A stretch of 64,000 nucleotides of DNA, from NCBI GenBank assembly GCA_001792895.1, contig MARA01000004.1:558001-622000 (forward strand). Reading direction: 5' to 3'. The stretch comes from Lentinus brumalis (taxonomy: Eukaryota > Basidiomycota > Agaricomycetes > Polyporales > Polyporaceae). Of the stretch, positions 11,284-22,797 are shown one piece after another. Each line of letters opens with the position of its first letter. Position 1 is the first letter of the stretch. Position numbers and translations under genes: made by a program. Below the pieces are notes generated by a model that was given only the letters and a program-made list of their open reading frames with translations, was not told where the DNA came from and did not search any database.

Positions 11284-13032
11284 ATGAGAGGATGGACGAC
11301 GTCTGTACTCCGGTCGCTCTCGCTACTGCGAACGCAGTCGGCCGGGCTTACACCTAGGAAGGGCGACCGAGGTACGTTAACTGAGAATGTCATATTGAAT
11401 TCAAGACACTGATATCTCCGCGGCTACTACAGTTGTGGTTGCTATGTCCGGAGGAGTTGACTCTTCCGTCACAGCGAAACTACTCGCCGACCAGGTACGA
11501 AGCACCGTGCCGCGCTTGGCCATGGCAGTCGAAGTAGGCGTTGAACCTTGCTGCGCAGGACTATGACCTCTCGGCAATCTTCATGCGCAACTGGGATACT
11601 CGCGACGAGTCCGGGACCGATGAAGGGTGCGAGTGGAAGAAGGATTGGGAAGACGTCCAGCGCGTATGCCGCATGCTAGGTATTCGGTGCGAAATGGTGC
11701 GTCCCTCTTGTCATCGTAATATTGGACTTGCATCGCCCATAAGATATCTTTGTGAAGGTAGACTTGTCCCGCGAATACTGGACGCGGGTGTTTGAACCCG
11801 CTCTAGAGTTATGGGAGGCAGGTTCGACTCCCAATCCAGACATCTGGTGCAACAAGTACGTAGTATTTCGCCGTGCGAGTGTCGGTTGCTCTAAGTCAGT
11901 ATCAGCTCGAAAGCCCCGAACCATTGACTTGGAGCAATCGATCATTTCCCCTCCGTGCTATTTCAGCTTATAAGTCGAGACAGGGAGGTCAAGTTTGGCG
12001 CGCTCATCGACCGGCTTACAGAGAAGGACTCTTGGTTAGCCACCGGTAGGCATGTCTCAAAGAGCGCGTATCCATATTTACTGACGATGGTGCGTTAGGT
12101 CACTACGCGGACAAGAAGTGGGCACTCCCGCCTCTTAGTCTCAGCAACGTTTTCGCATATAGCAAATTCCCACCTCGCCCCCAGCTGCGTCGACCAGTCG
12201 ACAGGTCGAAGGACCAAACATATTATCTCTCGGCAATCTCGGAGTCAAGTCTTGCACGCGCGCTGTTCCCGCTCGCCCCATACAAGAAGACGGAAGTTCG
12301 TGAGATGGCACAGAAATGGGGCCTTCCAACCGCTACCCGGGAAGAAAGCATGGGCATATGCTTCGTCGGCGAAAAGCGGAAATTCGATGACTTCATCTGT
12401 GAGGATGTCAGTCTGTCTTTTCCTCCGAACAAGGCTAAATACTGGCGAACTTAGCTCAGTACGTACCTTCGAAACCAGGTCCCATCGTAGACTTGGAAAG
12501 CGGGAAGATCCTCGGCAGACATCAAGGTCTCCATTCGTATACCGTCGGACAGAACGCTAGAATCAAAGGAATGCCACAGAAGATGCACGTCGCTCGCAAA
12601 GACCCTAAGGAGAACACCATCTATGTTGTTCCCGGCTCGTGAGTTCGTCCTCTTTATACTCGCAACCTTCAGGCACTCAACGCAGTAACAGCGATCATCC
12701 TGCGCTCTATTGTGACTCCATTGTCGTCGACAAGTGGAAGTGGATCTGGGATGATGCACCCCCGGATGGCCTCGACAGCGACGGGTTCCGTGGTCGGGTC
12801 CAATATCGACATCGAATGATGGACGTTCCCGGTACTATTCAACGGTCAGTATGTCCCGGTTTCTAATGTGGACAATTGCTGACGTTGCGTCAGGCTCGAC
12901 GACGGTAGGATGCGTATCACCTTCCAGAAGCCCCAGAGCAGTGTCGCAACAGGGCAGGTAGCCGCAATGTGGCATCGCGACTGGTGTCTCGGCTGCGGGA
13001 TCATCTCCAACACTGAGCGACTGACATCGTAG
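11284..13032 (+). CDS. Mitochondrial tRNA-specific 2-thiouridylase (MnmA/Slm3/MTU1)
   Basis: This enzyme makes the 2-thio group of the wobble uridine in mitochondrial tRNAs for Lys, Glu and Gln. Nine exons are read: 11284-11371, 11433-11494, 11559-11696, 11758-11855, 11984-12045, 12099-12398, 12455-12638, 12686-12844 and 12894-13032. They join in frame to about 409 residues. The first exon gives an Arg/Ser/Leu-rich presequence (MRGWTTSVLRSLSLL), as expected for mitochondrial import. Diagnostic motifs are the PP-loop AMSGGVDSSV, TPNPDIWCNKEVKFG with the first catalytic Cys, and MGICFVGEKRKF with the second, then HQGLHSYTVGQ and TGQVAAMW near the end. The DWCLGCGII C-terminus matches the usual end of the family. 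A segment of about 20 residues after HYADKK looks like a lineage-specific insertion. Confidence 0.95.
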
Positions 13033-13452
13033 CTCCGGTACACGTCCATGTGGCGACTGCAGATCGCTTTTTCCTGCTCCCGGACGAAGACAACGGTGCC
13101 TGGGTGGTTCAAGTCCTCGCATGAGCGTGGTACACTTGGCCCCACAACTCAATCGACGATCAATCTCTACTCAATCTGGTTGGCTTCGTGACCGGGCTTT
13201 AAGGCTGTCGTCCTGCGTATTCGATCCATGTAGAGCCAGTCTTTCATGTAGTTGTTACGTACAGAACGCGGTCCTTGTGCTATATGACCGTAGAGCGCCC
13301 GCCGATTCGCGCCAGTCGGAATAGGCAACCGGCTCGTTGACCCGCTTTGCCTCTCTTCAGCGTTGCTCTCGCACTGTCCGCAGGCTTTTGCTGTCTGGCT
13401 GCTTTCTGCACATATATCAACCTTCTAAGCCCAGAAACGACGTGAAAACTGC
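13033..13452. other. Intergenic region between tandem genes
   Basis: About 420 bases hold the 3' end of the thiouridylase transcript and the promoter of the SAPS gene. A pyrimidine-rich stretch just before the start at 13453 fits a fungal transcription start region. No further gene is seen. Confidence 0.6.
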
Positions 13453-16400
13453 ATGTTTTGGAGGTACACAGGTTGTTCTCTGTGCCCAAGCCGTCTAAAC
13501 CGACGCTGCCAGCAGATTCGGCTTCCATAATGCGTCCGCCATCGACAGTCTTCTAGACAAGGAGGACGTATCCCTGGAATCGATACTCGACGAGGATGAC
13601 CTCCTTCAGGAGTGCAAAGCGCAGAACACACGACTTATCGACTACTTCTCTCGCGTCAATGTGTTGCAGCGCCTCCTGGGCTACGTGACAGGGCAGATTG
13701 AGGGCGAGGACAAGGGCAGCTTCAAGTGAGTCTTCGGTCACGATTGTGGCGAGCGTGCTGGCTCAGTCCTCGACCTCCTGGAGGTATCCCTACGTTGCGA
13801 CCGAGGTCTTGTGCAGCGAAATATGGTCCATAGTCGACACCTGCGTCAATCACCCGGACCAGCTGCTCGTTCCGTTCTGGGAGACAGTTCTCGAAAAGTC
13901 CCCGGAGGAGATGCGAAGCCAGGTCATGATGGCCTCGCATTTCGCGAAAGTAAACATCGCATTCTTGAGCAAGAAGCCCGCAGAGGTGAATACATCCATC
14001 TCTGGAACCCGTCCTGTGTGGTGTGATCTCTGAGCCCCGTGCTCAGATGTTAGCGTTCATACAAGCGCAACCCGACATCGTGGAGCGAATACTACGACAT
14101 ATAGAGTCCCCGCCGTTCGCGGACCTACTGGTGCGCATAATTCAGCTGGACGAACACCCAGCCGGGGCCGGGGTTCTTGAAGTATGTCCGTCCTCATGCT
14201 TTGTGTGCCCTTCTACGAAATCCTCTTACGCCAAGAATTGCAGTGGTTGTCTAAGGAGAACCTTATGTCGCGGTTGATCGACCTCTTGTCTCCAGCCCAT
14301 AGCAGCGACATGCATACAGTCGTCGCAGAGCTCATCAAGGGAATCATCTCCATGGCCGCCCCATCTCCTGCCGCTGGTATCTCCGAGGGTCTGAATCATC
14401 TCCCTGCGTCCAACGTCTTTGCTCGCGAGCTCGCTCATCGCGACAACGTCACAAAACTCGTCAGCTTCATCCTCTACGAGTTAGGCCCTCCCCCCTCTGG
14501 CAAGGAGGACTCTGCCACCGCCTCCATTACCCAAGAAACCGCCTCGTCTTCCGTTGTTCAGTCAATATGCATCATCATCGAGCTCATTCGACAGAACAAC
14601 TCCGACTACTTCGAGCCCTACCTCTTCCACACGCTCCGGAATCGACTCATTCAAGTTCAACAGCAGATGGCGATGAACCAGGACGGTGCCCGTGAAGCTC
14701 TGGAAAACGCCATGACGGAGATGGTCAATAGGATGGGCGTCGTACACTTGGGACCCGTGCTGGAACTCATGTGCGACCACTTGGAAAAGCTCCAGCGATT
14801 CCTCAAGGAGCCGCGCTATTTGGTACGTATTTCTTGCATGTATGTGGATGACTATTTACAACATCCCCTAGAACGGGCCGGTCCTCACGACAATAGGAGC
14901 TATCCCTCCATTGACGTTTGAGAGGTATCGGATATGCGAACTATACGCCGAACTTCTCCACTGTTCAAATATGGCCCTCCTGAACCGTTCCTCTGACTAT
15001 GATCACCTGTACGACGCGGACGGGCGACTACAAGGAGGTCTTTCCGCTCTTGAGGAGCTGGCACAAGTCATCGCGATTGGCAACGGCAGTGGCGACAGCG
15101 AGGGCATGGATGACGACGAAGGTGACGAGGTTGAGTCCGCCCACGAATTTCCCGTTTCACATGCCCCGTCATCATCGCTCATTGACTCGGACGAGGACAT
15201 GAGCGGCGGTAGCTCGGACGAAGAGGCCATGGAAGAGATCGCGATGTACGAGTCACCTAGAGCCGATCCCAGTCCCACCCCTCAAGAACCATCTTGCGGC
15301 TCTTCCCTCGCCAGGGTCGCATCCCCTCTAACGCTATCGCCCTCTTCTCCTGCCCCGTCAACCAGCCCAGGTGACATCTCTTCATTCCCACAACGGCAGA
15401 ATTCCTGGAACTCGGAGCCGGAAGGTCCTCTGTCTAGACCGCGGTCCCGGGATTCTCGTCGGAGCGTGAGGAGATCGACGAGAGAGTTACCCATTGGACG
15501 GCCGGTTCTTGGTGAACGCCTCAAGCAGCGATTCCTCGAGGCGAATGTCGCGTCGACACTGTTGGTGAGTCTAATCACATTGTCTGTTTGTGCCGCCGCT
15601 GATTGTATGCCCATATAGGATCTGTTCTTCGAATTCCCATGGAACAACTTCCTGCATAGCGTCGTGTACGACCTCATACACCAGATTCTTACTGGTCGCG
15701 TCGATGGCGGCTTTAACCGGGAAATGACCGTTTCGCTGTTCCGTGACGCGAGGCTTATGCACCGTATCATTGAAGGGTCAAAACGGAATGATGTTGAGAG
15801 GTACGTCCGCGTCATGTCAGATCCGAACGTCTTGCACTGAACCAGGCGCTTGTAGCGAAAAGCCCAAAGGTGTCAGGTTAGGATACATGGGACATCTCAC
15901 CCTCATCTCGGAGGACGTGATTGGTGCACTCGAGCACCTTCCGCCAGATCTTCGCCTGCAGATCGGCCAACATGCACCGCAGCCTGAGTGGGACGAGTAT
16001 GTCACCGGTCGATACAAAGAGACCAAGAAGAAGGACTCGAGTCTTCTTGGTGGCGGAAAGCCCGTTGTCGCCCCCTCCATGCGCAACGGCGCGGCGCAAT
16101 GGAAGGTCGATGAGGCTGATACAGTTGCGACCTCAGCGCCTGGGCGTGCAGGTGAGAAACAACCTGCGCCGGAGATGAAGGGCGAGTTCCGCAGGTCATC
16201 AAGTAGGAGGGAGGGTAGCGCCGACTTTGGTTCTATGCCTATAGATGACGAGGACGACGACTTCCACTCTACCTCTTCTCGCGTGCGTCTCCGTTTTCCT
16301 TTTAAGTTGGTCGTGCATGAGTTGACTGATCCGCAGTTTGCGAACTACCTCGTCCACGAAATCCAGTCCTCTGACCACACAGGTTCTTCGGACGAAGCCT

Positions 16401-16985
16401 CTGATGACGAAGATGAGGGAGGAGGCTGGCTAGCGCAGTCAACATTCGAGTTGCGACCCCCACCAGTGACCGCACGCCAACATGATAACGGCCGCAGACC
16501 ACTTAGCGCGAGTGGCTTCGATGTAAGTGCATTTGGTCCTGGCACCCCAAGTAGACCTGATCCAATATATCTCCAGGACGCATTCGGCTCGTCTTCCTCT
16601 TCTGATCCGCATGCCAGCTTCCAAGACCCGTTCGAGGACGTGAGTGTCGCCCTTGTATTTGTGTGTGTGGGTATGCTGTCTGACATCACGACCGAATCAG
16701 GACACCTTCGGACCCTTCTCCGACCAGGCTGCTGCCGGCGGCGCCGACCCGTTCACCTTCTCAACAACTACTGCAGACGACTTCATGGCAGAGTCCTTCG
16801 GAGAATTCGGCGACTTCCAGAGCGCAGGCTCGGATTCATTTGGGGACGATGGCACCCTGACGCCCACGGGCGCCGATAGCTGGAGCTTCGCCAGCGCGTC
16901 AAGTACGAGCTCTTTTGACGAGGCGGAGCGCAGGTCAGGAGAGGTCAGCAGGGACTCGGACGAACGGACTGCGCGCGACAACTAG
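13453..16985 (+). CDS. SAPS-family protein, regulator of the Sit4/PP6 phosphatase
   Basis: SAPS proteins bind the Sit4/PP6 catalytic subunit and steer it in cell-cycle and TOR-linked functions. Eleven exons give about 990 residues. The first exon is only 11 nt (13453-13463) and encodes MFW plus part of Arg; splicing at 13516 produces MFWRFGFHNASAIDSLLD, the classic SAPS N-terminus, which fixes the start. The helical-repeat SAPS domain follows (KNTRL-like RLIDYF, LLGYVTGQIEG, MRSQVMMASHFAKVN, WLSKENLMSRLIDLL, LTFERYRICELYAELLHC, FEFPWNNFLHSVVYDLI). The C-terminal third is acidic and Ser-rich, with DDEDDDF and EASDDEDE clusters likely to be phosphorylated. Other exons are 13516-13725, 13784-13985, 14047-14181, 14244-14822, 14872-15564, 15619-15800, 15856-16282, 16337-16522, 16577-16639 and 16701-16985. 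Confidence 0.94.
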
Positions 16986-17215
16986 ATCGCTGTACGCTTC
17001 GAGTACTGTATTCCTACCGCCTTGTTAGTTAGTGCCCGTATCGCTGTCGAGACTCGTATCCATGTAGTAGATTGCTGTCTGTTGTTTCACTGCCTGTCTG
17101 TCTGCACGCGGTTTGATCAGATCATGCCTCATCAGTAGTGTACGTTCTGTGAATGATATGTAGATGTGATATCCATGGGCGAACACACGCAGGCGATTGA
17201 AGGTTCTCCTCCAGC
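16986..17215. other. Short convergent intergenic region
   Basis: The 230 bases are 3' flanking sequence of the SAPS gene and the FAHD1-like gene, which run toward each other. Nothing else is visible. Confidence 0.6.
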
Positions 17216-18338
17216 TCACTCGGGCTTGTAGTGGTATCCGCCCTCGCGCTGGACGGCGTTGAAGTCGAGTGTCGCGAGTTGCTTGCCGGTGCTGTCGGTG
17301 AGTGCACACTCGACCTTGTCCCCCGGTACGACTGGACCGACGCCGGACGGCGTGCCGGTAAGGATCAAGTCTCCCTCCTACAAAGGTCAAGTGAGCAGCA
17401 CGTTCACTTGGATCGGCAGAAGCTCACTTCAAGAGTCATGATGGTGGAGATGTGATGGATAAGGCGCGGAATGGAGAAAAGCATGTCCTTGGTGTTCCCA
17501 TCTTGCTTGACCACGCCGTTGACCTAACACAACGTGGAGTCAGCAAGGCCGCCAAGAAACTAGCGTTACCCGGTTCTAGCTACCTTCAAGGTGAGGCCAA
17601 GGTTGGCCGCGTCAGCGACCGAGTCCTTCGGAATGTACGAGCTAACCGAGCATTCCATGAGAGAAGATCTACGAAATCATCGATGCTAAGTAAGTAGAAT
17701 CATACCTGATGGGCGTGAAAGTGTCGAAGCCCTTGGCAACAGTCCATGGCAGTCGCTTGGCCTTGATCTCCTCTTGCAGGTTGCGTGCAGTCATGTCGAC
17801 CGCGAGAGCTGCGAGGATCCGAGTCAGTCTCTCCTACAGATCCAGTGTAATCCAAGGGTACTGTACCATAACCCGCGACGTAGCTCTCCGCCTCGGATTC
17901 GGGAATATCGCGGCCACGTTTGCTCACGACGACACCAAGCTCGACTATGACTGCATGTTCAGTAGCGTCACCATCATGGGCACAGAGTGTGATGACCTTC
18001 ATAGTGAGCGAGCACCCCTTTGGGGATCTCTACGTTCCCCCCGGATGGAAGGTAGCTGGTCGTCGGCTTGAGGAAGATGATGGGCTCCTTCGGGATGGCG
18101 TTGTTCAGCTCCTTGGCGTGCTCTCCATAGTTGCGGCCAATAGCCACAATCTGTAGGACAACATCGTCAGCTGGACGTGTCAGACTATACCGCGGAAGCA
18201 TGTACTGACCTTCTTCCCTTGTTGTGCGAATGCAGAGGCAGCCATACGCGCTGAAGTTTGGCTGAAGGCGCGCTGAGACAGAGAGGTCCTGGCGAGCCCT
18301 GTTGCTTTTGCGCTGCTCCTTATCGTAGCTGCGAACAT
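17216..18338 (-). CDS. FAHD1-like fumarylacetoacetate hydrolase family protein, mitochondrial
   Basis: The FAH-fold enzyme FAHD1 hydrolyses acylpyruvates and decarboxylates oxaloacetate in mitochondria. Seven exons, in transcript order 18338-18210, 18150-17997, 17950-17867, 17808-17706, 17641-17584, 17523-17428 and 17377-17216, give about 261 residues. The first exon encodes a basic, Ser/Ala-rich presequence (MFAATIRSSAKATGLART), supporting mitochondrial targeting. Core motifs are IVAIGRNYGEHAKEL, EPIIFLKP, HYEVIVELGVVV with the metal-binding Glu residues, GYALAVDMTARNLQ with the Asp, and EGDLILTGTPSGVGPV. The family assignment is firm. Which of the two FAHD1 activities dominates here is inferred only. 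Confidence 0.93.
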
Positions 18339-18646
18339 GTGTGCCTCACAAGTTACACGAAGCGTGGGCAGGCTTCACGTTCGTGAACAAACCCGTGAGT
18401 TGGCAGCGGAAGTGAGAGCCGGAGGCACCCGGGCCGCAGGCGCTTACTCTGAAACCTGAGTTCAAGGGACTTAACGCCAAACAACCCACTAATACTGCGT
18501 GTAAACTGCAGCTCTCGATTGATGTAAAGAAGGATCTGGAGACAACATGCGAGGATTGGTATGTATACTAGCTTGTGTTACCGTGGTCGGGAAGGCTAGA
18601 CTAACTCTGCGCAGAATAGTTCAGGTTTGCAAGGGGTTGTTAATAT
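18339..18646. other. Intergenic region upstream of FAHD1-like gene and tRNA
   Basis: About 300 bases hold the divergent promoter of the minus-strand FAHD1-like gene and the 5' flank of the tRNA gene. No open frame of interest occurs. Confidence 0.6.
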
Positions 18647-18739
18647 GGGCGCATGGTGTAGTTGGTTATCACATCCGCTTAGCACGGTTCTTGATACCGA
18701 TGTTTGCGGGGGGTGCTGGGTTCAATTCCCAGTGCGTCC
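18647..18739 (+). tRNA. tRNA-Ala (anticodon AGC), with a 20-nt intron
   Basis: A full cloverleaf folds by eye. The acceptor GGGCGCA pairs with TGCGTCC, allowing one G-U. The D stem is GTG/CAC, the anticodon stem TCCGC pairs with GCGGG, and the T arm is CTGGG-TTCAATT-CCCAG. The anticodon AGC is at 18681-18683. An intron of 20 nt (18685-18704) interrupts the loop one base 3' of the anticodon, the canonical eukaryotic position. The internal promoter boxes are TGGTGTAGTTGG (A box) and GGTTCAATTCC (B box). No CCA is encoded, as expected in a eukaryote. Confidence 0.93.
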
Positions 18740-18743
18740 AAGC

Positions 18744-18749
18744 TTTTTT
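18744..18749 (+). terminator. RNA polymerase III terminator (T6)
   Basis: Six T residues start five bases after the tRNA acceptor stem, as expected for Pol III termination. Confidence 0.85.
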
Positions 18750-19137
18750 GTTCTCTCCAGCCTGATATTGCCTGCTGCAATAGATTTGCAAACCGTCTTG
18801 GCGACAAGCTGAGAGCCCCTGCGCTCAAGGTAGCCACGAAATTAGGGCACTCTACATGAAGGCTAGTCCTTCTTACAAGTTGGTGCCCAGAACTCGGCTG
18901 GTGTAGTATTGTTCATAGCCGTCTGAGCTCATCGCGCAGAGATGCGTCGCGGCCGCGCAAGGGCGTTGGCCAGTACGTCACGTCTTCCCATCCGCGGGAG
19001 ACTCACACTGTGTGATACCGAGCGACAACTCCACGGCAATTCTATACTGTACTTACATTCAAGATAGCGTAGAAACCGAGCGTAAAGCCTTGAAGCCTTG
19101 GACGCGACGTGCATGTCCAGCAAACTCCACCCGGGAC
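18750..19137. other. Intergenic region after the tRNA
   Basis: Roughly 390 bases downstream of the Pol III terminator contain no recognisable gene. Part may be 3' flank of the minus-strand protease fragment. Confidence 0.45.
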
Positions 19138-19266
19138 TCAAACTGCCACCGCGAGACCAACAGCGTCGAGGCCGAAATGGTAGACGGTATAGTACTTCCA
19201 GAGGAAGACATCACCTAGAACGAAAGTATAAGTACTCCGGCGGTCAAAGTCATGCGTATATATGTA
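19138..19266 (-). pseudogene. C-terminal fragment of an A1 (pepsin/vacuolar type) aspartic protease
   Basis: The minus strand reads FVLGDVFLWKYYTVYHFG followed by LDAVGLAVAV and a stop (TGA at 19138-19140). This is the standard C-terminal strand and end of A1 proteases of the saccharopepsin/cathepsin D group. The frame stays open upstream to about 19497, but that sequence does not resemble the protease. I could not find the two DTG active-site motifs in frame nearby. It may be a decayed gene, or the last exon of a gene whose other exons are hidden by frame errors. Confidence 0.45.
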
Positions 19267-19629
19267 CCAATAACCCAAAGAGCCCCACCTGCACTCACAC
19301 TTGTTTGCTCGCGGCTCGTTTTGGGCTGCTTCCTTGAAGATCGCTTGTGTGAATGCACGTTGCGCCAGCGATGGCGACGATTTGTTCCTCGGATCGAGCT
19401 GCTTCGGACTTGTTGACCCCGCCCGCCTTGAACGGACGTCACGGACGTGTAGTACGCGATGTACTGGCTCGAGTAGTAACGCAAGTCCTTCTTTTAATCG
19501 CTGGCGTCAGACTGGAATCAACCGCCAGGCTACCGGCCTTGCTGCCTACAATCCACGGCGGTATTGTAGGCAGCAAGTACGCCACTTGATGTCATTTAGT
19601 TCACTGCATGCAAATCAAGCAACAAATCT

Positions 19630-20384
19630 GGCAAGCATGATTTAACACGTACTTACCATCCAGCAGAAGAATGGTCTCCGAGTCCTCCGTGATGATGCGG
19701 AGCCTCCCTTGCGTGACGCATACGCAATGCGTTCAATGATGAAGGCTGTGAGCTCCTCCACACTGGCTTTCATCACGTCCAACACTTTCAGCTCGTGGAC
19801 CTCGAGCGATATAATCACTGTCGAATGGTCCGTGCGCTTTTCAACGTACTATCAGGTTGGGCGGTCCTTTGACGACTGTATCCGCGCCGCGCCGCTTGAG
19901 CATATATGCGTGCCTTGCAGGTACTTACAGCAGCTACTCAAACAATATTGAGAGCCCTCGGAACAGCGACAAGCATGTGATTATTATCTGCACTGTGGAG
20001 CATGTCAGCAGGCTATGCAGGAGACGCGAAGGATGCGTTAGGCTTTGGCGTATCGGTATGGACACTTACCGCCGATACATAGTGAGTGTGAAAGGACTCG
20101 GAAGAGGAGACAAGCGCAACTTGGGCGTCGTTCGGCGTCGTCGATGGTTAAACGCGCGCTTCGCACGGTCCCCCGCGGAGGTTCTGGAGGCGCTTGAGTG
20201 GCGGTCGCTCGGCGCTGTATGGTCTCTGCATTTTGTTCGCTTGCGCCGACGAGACGGACTGGGCAAACTCAAGAACAAGAGCCAGTGTCGCAGCCGAGAT
20301 GCTTGGGAGAAAATCAACTCACCTGAGGCGGAGGAAGTCGCGGCGACTTGCAAGCCCAACGATCACTTTGGCTCCGCCCATCCG
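19630..20384 (-). other. Unassigned minus-strand exons
   Basis: Several pieces look protein-coding but no gene model closes. A start-like exon at about 20384 reads MGGAKVIVGLASRRDFLRL and ends at a GTGAGT donor. Another segment reads NDAQVALVSSSESFHTHYVS and ends at a GTAAGT donor near 20070. A third reads HELKVLDVMKASVEELTAF then FIIERIAYASRKG. One missing base in the GGG run near 19705 would continue it as RLRIITEDSETILLLDG, up to a GTAAGT donor near 19660. I do not recognise the family. The segments may belong to one gene with the protease fragment downstream, or to two genes. Confidence 0.3.
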
Positions 20385-20802
20385 CGCCCGTCTGGCACGG
20401 TGAATCGTCTCTCTCTATTATGCTCTTGTGAGGGGCTTGTCTGAGGCTAATGGGCTGCCGAAGCAAGCCGTGCCGAAGTTTGTGCTGGTCGGCACCGCGG
20501 TGGGCTGCTCGGCGAGCCAGACAGATCTCTTGGCTTGCCAAGTCGTCCACAGCTGAGGCCCTTGGCGAGCATGGGAACCGCCGCGCTGCTCCCTCCAGGC
20601 CCTGCACGTCCCCGCCGCCAAGTATGCTCGCCCTTGCTTTATAACGTTCGCGCCCAGGAGCAGCCTTCCATCGCCCGCCTTTTGGCTTGATTCCTCGCTC
20701 GACGCACGCCTGAGACCTCTGGTTCTTCGACGACTACCGGACTGCACGAATCCAAACACTAACTGCGAACTGCGAACATCGAAGAGTCCCGAAACCACGG
20801 AG

Positions 20803-21419
20803 ATGGAGCACCTGCCGTCATATCTATTGAGCCTCCTGGCGTTCTCCCTTTCTGCAAATGCAATTGCCCTGCGGACGCGCGCAGATCCTGAAGGGTGAGT
20901 TCGCTGAGTTCTTGCAGTATACAATGCAGCAGCACTGATGCCGTTCTCGTACTTGCAGGGAGTCCCAAGCCCTAGCTTCGCAAGGAGACGAGGAGAGCGG
21001 CCCCGACGGGCACTTGAACGAACCTTGGGTTGTTGCAGTGGCAGTGGCTCTCGGTGCGTCTCCCGATGCTGTCTCTTTACTTCCTCGCTAACCTCCCGCC
21101 TTCTAGCTGTCGTCGTATGCTGCGTTGCAGCTATAATCCTCATCATCAAGTGGCGGCAACGCCGCCGGAACCAGGATCGGGGGAGGCAGAACTACAGCCG
21201 CACGGCGGACGAGCTCGCTGCGGCAGGCGTACAGGGGCCGCCGTACCAGCAAGCATGGAAGGGTCCGTATGCATCGCGCTCCTCATATACGCGCTCTCCT
21301 TCACCGGTACGTTGCCGCCCTAAGCATCGATTGGACGCTCTGATTTTGACTGCGCGTTTGTCCAGCCTTCCCCAGCGCATCTGGCTGAGAAGGATCGGTG
21401 GGCGCCCCCTCAGCGGTAA
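20803..21419 (+). CDS. Small single-pass membrane protein with signal peptide
   Basis: Four exons (20803-20894, 20959-21053, 21107-21306 and 21366-21419) splice in frame to about 146 residues. The N-terminus MEHLPSYLLSLLAFSLSANA is a typical signal peptide. After a short acidic ectodomain (GDEESGPDGHLNEP) comes one transmembrane helix (VVAVAVALAVVVCCVAAIIL). A very basic stop-transfer segment follows (KWRQRRRNQDRGR), and then a Ser/Tyr/Pro-rich cytoplasmic tail. The predicted topology is type I at the plasma membrane or in the secretory pathway. No enzyme domain or homologue is recognised. The C-terminus is less certain, because further exon-like sequence follows at 21440-22040. Confidence 0.65.
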
Positions 21420-22797
21420 CCGGTGACCCTTCGCCGTTATGCAGCTCTTCTCCTCTCGGTGTTCGCACATACGCAGGCAAGGCTTTCTGGTAAGTTGCTT
21501 ATCTGTATAGGGTGTACGTACCACGCTGACCGATTCTCTCAGGGCCTCCCTGCATCTGGATTCTGCGACTCCATTTGTCCATAAGACAACGCGCTACCGG
21601 TGGCAGCTCGGGGACACCGTTGGCGACGCCGCCCTTCTCGCGCGCTATGCTTCCATCCCCGGACGTCATCGTCGAGCGAAAGGGATTGCGGAAGCAGGGG
21701 CTTTGACCGTCCGCTTTGAACGTCACGGATTGCTATCTTGCGGCCATGAAGCTTCACGCTCCCCTAGCCAATGGGGTGAAGAACGGAGAATCCTCCAGTG
21801 TCGTATCCTACTGCGTTACACCAAACAGTCCTCTGCCGTACGGTCTCCTTCTAGTCACTGTTTGTCGGCCCGTGTCATGCTCAGTATCCTTGGGTCGCCG
21901 CCCTATCAATGGCCAAGAGTCTCCGTCATTCGTGCAGCATGTTCGGCGATCATTTGTTGTCCCCCATGTCCGGTCAGAGCCGTGGGCGGGTCGTGGTAGC
22001 GCAACACGGACAGTGGGACATCGAGTCAAGGTACGTATGTCGGCCTGGGTAGGGCTTTCTGATGCTATCGAAAGTAAACGTTCCAAGGACAGCACAGCAA
22101 CATCCAGGACAACGATCCGCCTACCGCCGATCGGAATCCTCCTTGATGCACGGAGACGTGATGTCACCCCGTAATTCACAGTGCTTATGCTCTAACGCTG
22201 CGGGTCCCTGTTCTTTGGTACTGATGCCCACGCCGCAGGAGGACGGTTCTCAGGCTGGGATTAAAGTGTTGCTTCCAGAAGCTAGCTGTACGTACCGCAA
22301 ATCATCGGCAGTGGCACCTCGCGTCCGTGGATAGCTATCGCAAGGCTTGTAGCATCAGGAGCGGTGCTGCGCGGTCGAGCACGCCATGAGCAACCCCTGC
22401 TTCTTCGTAATTGAGGGCCTTTGAAATACAATCTCTCAGCTGGAGGACCTCGTCCAAATGGAGTCTGGAAGTAACGCATTACTGCCACCGGTCGATGATT
22501 CTCTCCGAGGTCGCTCCTCCACCGCACTTTAATGTAGAGTACACCGGAATATTCGAGTCTGTCGGCATCTATATGATGGTCGTAAGTAGTTTATGTCACG
22601 CATGAGACCACAAAGTGGTGAATTTGAGCCTTCTACCCAGCTGGGTTGAGCTCGAGGAGTAAATACTCTCGATGATGTTCGTCTTTGTACGCCCTACCAG
22701 TCGCTGATGGCAAGCTACGTAGGTAATAGTCGGCAGTCGACTGGACGCTGCGTTTATGGACGTGGGAAAGCTTGCGTTGAAGGCGGCAAACCCCAGA
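21420..22797. other. Unresolved region with exon-like plus-strand segments
   Basis: The plus strand has splice-like signals and readable pieces that do not join. Near 21580-21715 it reads GTPLATPPFSRAMLPSPD, and at 21704-22030 a frame with LNVTDCYLAAMKLHAPLA and SVVSYCVTPNSPLPYG. GTAAGT near 21490 and a CTCTCAG acceptor near 21540 suggest an intron. Stops between pieces may again reflect lost bases. I cannot assign a family, and the possibility that it is non-coding remains. Confidence 0.3.

Noticed and set aside
11821..11832. B-box-like GGTTCGACTCCC suggesting a second tRNA gene
   Set aside because: It lies in a coding exon of the thiouridylase (the codons of GSTPNPD), and no acceptor stem or A box pairs around it.
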